A stretch of DNA of 6,123 nt, from assembly GCA_036759125.1 (NCBI GenBank), contig DAIOVG010000162.1:1-6123 (forward strand), written 5' to 3'. This DNA comes from CAXXOK01 sp036759125 (GTDB taxonomy: Bacteria > Bacillota > Clostridia > Christensenellales > Aristaeellaceae). Numbering within the stretch: position 1 is the first letter of the stretch; each line of letters starts with the position of its first letter. Position numbers and translations under genes: made by a program. The notes under the pieces were generated by a model, which did not search any database, was not told the DNA's origin, and saw only the letters and a list, made by a program, of their open reading frames with translations. Shown piece after piece: positions 5,439 through 6,123 of the stretch.

Positions 5439-6123
5439 ATGGATACGAAATTTATCTTCGTTACCGGCGGTGTGGTATCGTCGCTGGGCAAAGGGATTAC
5501 CGCGGCATCGCTTGGGAGGCTCCTCAAGACTCGGGGGCTGCGGGTATCCATCCAGAAATTTGATCCATACCTGAATGTGGACCCGGGTACAATGAACCCC
5601 TATCAGCACGGCGAGGTATTCGTGACCGACGACGGCGCTGAAACCGACCTCGATTTAGGACACTACGAACGCTTTATCGACGAGAACCTGACCCAAGCCA
5701 GCAATGTCACCAGCGGACGCGTATATAAAACTGTTATCGACCGTGAACGCAAAGGGGAATATCTGGGTGCGACCATCCAGGTCATCCCGCACATAACTAA
5801 TGAGATTAAGAAAAATATCATCGCCGTCAGCCGCACCGAAGCCGCGCCGGATGTCGTGATTACAGAAATCGGCGGAACGGTGGGCGATATTGAAAGCCTA
5901 CCGTTTATTGAAGCTGTTCGCCAGATGCGTGCGGAAGTCGGCAGGGAGAACTGCCTGTACCTCCACGTCACGCTGATACCATACTTAAACGCGGCGGGCG
6001 AATTGAAGACCAAACCCACGCAGCACAGCGTGAAGGAGCTTTCTGGCATCGGCATCGCGCCCGACATTCTGGTGTGCCGCAGCGATCACGAGCTGCCGTT
6101 TGAAGTCCGCGAGAAAATCAGCA
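5439..6123 (+). CDS. pyrG: CTP synthase (3' end cut by window)
   Basis: PyrG makes CTP from UTP, ATP and glutamine in the cytoplasm. The window holds 228 residues, most of the N-terminal synthase (amidoligase) domain; the C-terminal glutamine amidotransferase domain lies outside. The conserved start IFVTGGVVSSLGKGI (6-20) carries the ATP-loop Lys18. Lys40, Asp72 (TDLDLGHYERF) and Glu143 (EIGGTVGDIESLPF) match the E. coli ATP and magnesium residues Lys18, Lys40, Asp72 and Glu140. KTKPTQHSVKEL (190-201) is the UTP/CTP-site stretch. The reading frame is open to the window edge. The gene is transcribed away from the uronate operon and is a housekeeping gene with no pathway link to it. The identification is firm. 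Confidence 0.98.
   Translation, partial: MDTKFIFVTGGVVSSLGKGITAASLGRLLKTRGLRVSIQKFDPYLNVDPGTMNPYQHGEVFVTDDGAETDLDLGHYERFIDENLTQASNVTSGRVYKTVIDRERKGEYLGATIQVIPHITNEIKKNIIAVSRTEAAPDVVITEIGGTVGDIESLPFIEAVRQMRAEVGRENCLYLHVTLIPYLNAAGELKTKPTQHSVKELSGIGIAPDILVCRSDHELPFEVREKIS

Noticed and set aside
5298..6067. Minus-strand frames over pyrG and its promoter (5298-5609 and 5663-6067)
   Set aside because: The plus strand encodes conserved CTP synthase there. The minus-strand frames are shadows.
1..6123. Insertion sequence, CRISPR array, tRNA or rRNA, or defence system
   Set aside because: Nearly all of the window is covered by identified metabolic genes. I found no transposase, spaced repeats, cloverleaf-like sequence or toxin-antitoxin pair.

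Overview
The window holds a five-gene catabolic operon on the minus strand for hexuronates and unsaturated uronates (pectin-type sugar acids). It faces away from the 5' part of pyrG (CTP synthase) on the plus strand. The organism is most likely a Bacillota, probably a Clostridia relative. This is inferred from purine-rich AGGAGG-type ribosome binding sites, clear sigma-A-like promoters and the style of the protein sequences. GC content is moderate, and I cannot place the genus.

Layout. Positions 5101 to 1 (minus strand) read, in transcription order: uxaB (tagaturonate reductase), kduI (5-keto-4-deoxyuronate isomerase), eda (KDPG/KHG aldolase with a C-terminal VOC domain), kdgK (KDG kinase), and an SDR oxidoreductase of the gluconate 5-dehydrogenase type that runs off the left edge. 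Gaps between these genes are 75, 31, 22 and 11 nt, and each gene has its own ribosome binding site, so this looks like one operon. Positions 5102-5438 are an AT-rich divergent regulatory region. It holds a good minus-strand promoter for uxaB, two candidate plus-strand promoters toward pyrG, and a repeated ACTGTC/GACAGT motif that could be an operator. Positions 5439-6123 hold the first 228 codons of pyrG.

How the genes work together. KduI isomerises 5-keto-4-deoxyuronate (from unsaturated oligogalacturonides or similar) to 2,5-diketo-3-deoxygluconate. The SDR is the best candidate to reduce that to 2-keto-3-deoxygluconate (KDG), the KduD role. KdgK phosphorylates KDG to KDPG, and Eda splits KDPG into pyruvate and glyceraldehyde 3-phosphate. 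UxaB feeds the same node from galacturonate through tagaturonate and altronate. The uronate isomerase (uxaC) and altronate dehydratase (uxaA) needed to finish that arm are not in the window. pyrG is a housekeeping gene and is probably only a neighbour.

The most notable points are the aldolase-VOC fusion, the SDR whose usual annotation conflicts with its context, a sharp rise in GC at third codon positions inside that SDR gene, and the repeated motif that overlaps the -35 elements of two opposing promoters. I saw no mobile element, RNA gene, CRISPR array or evident new system.
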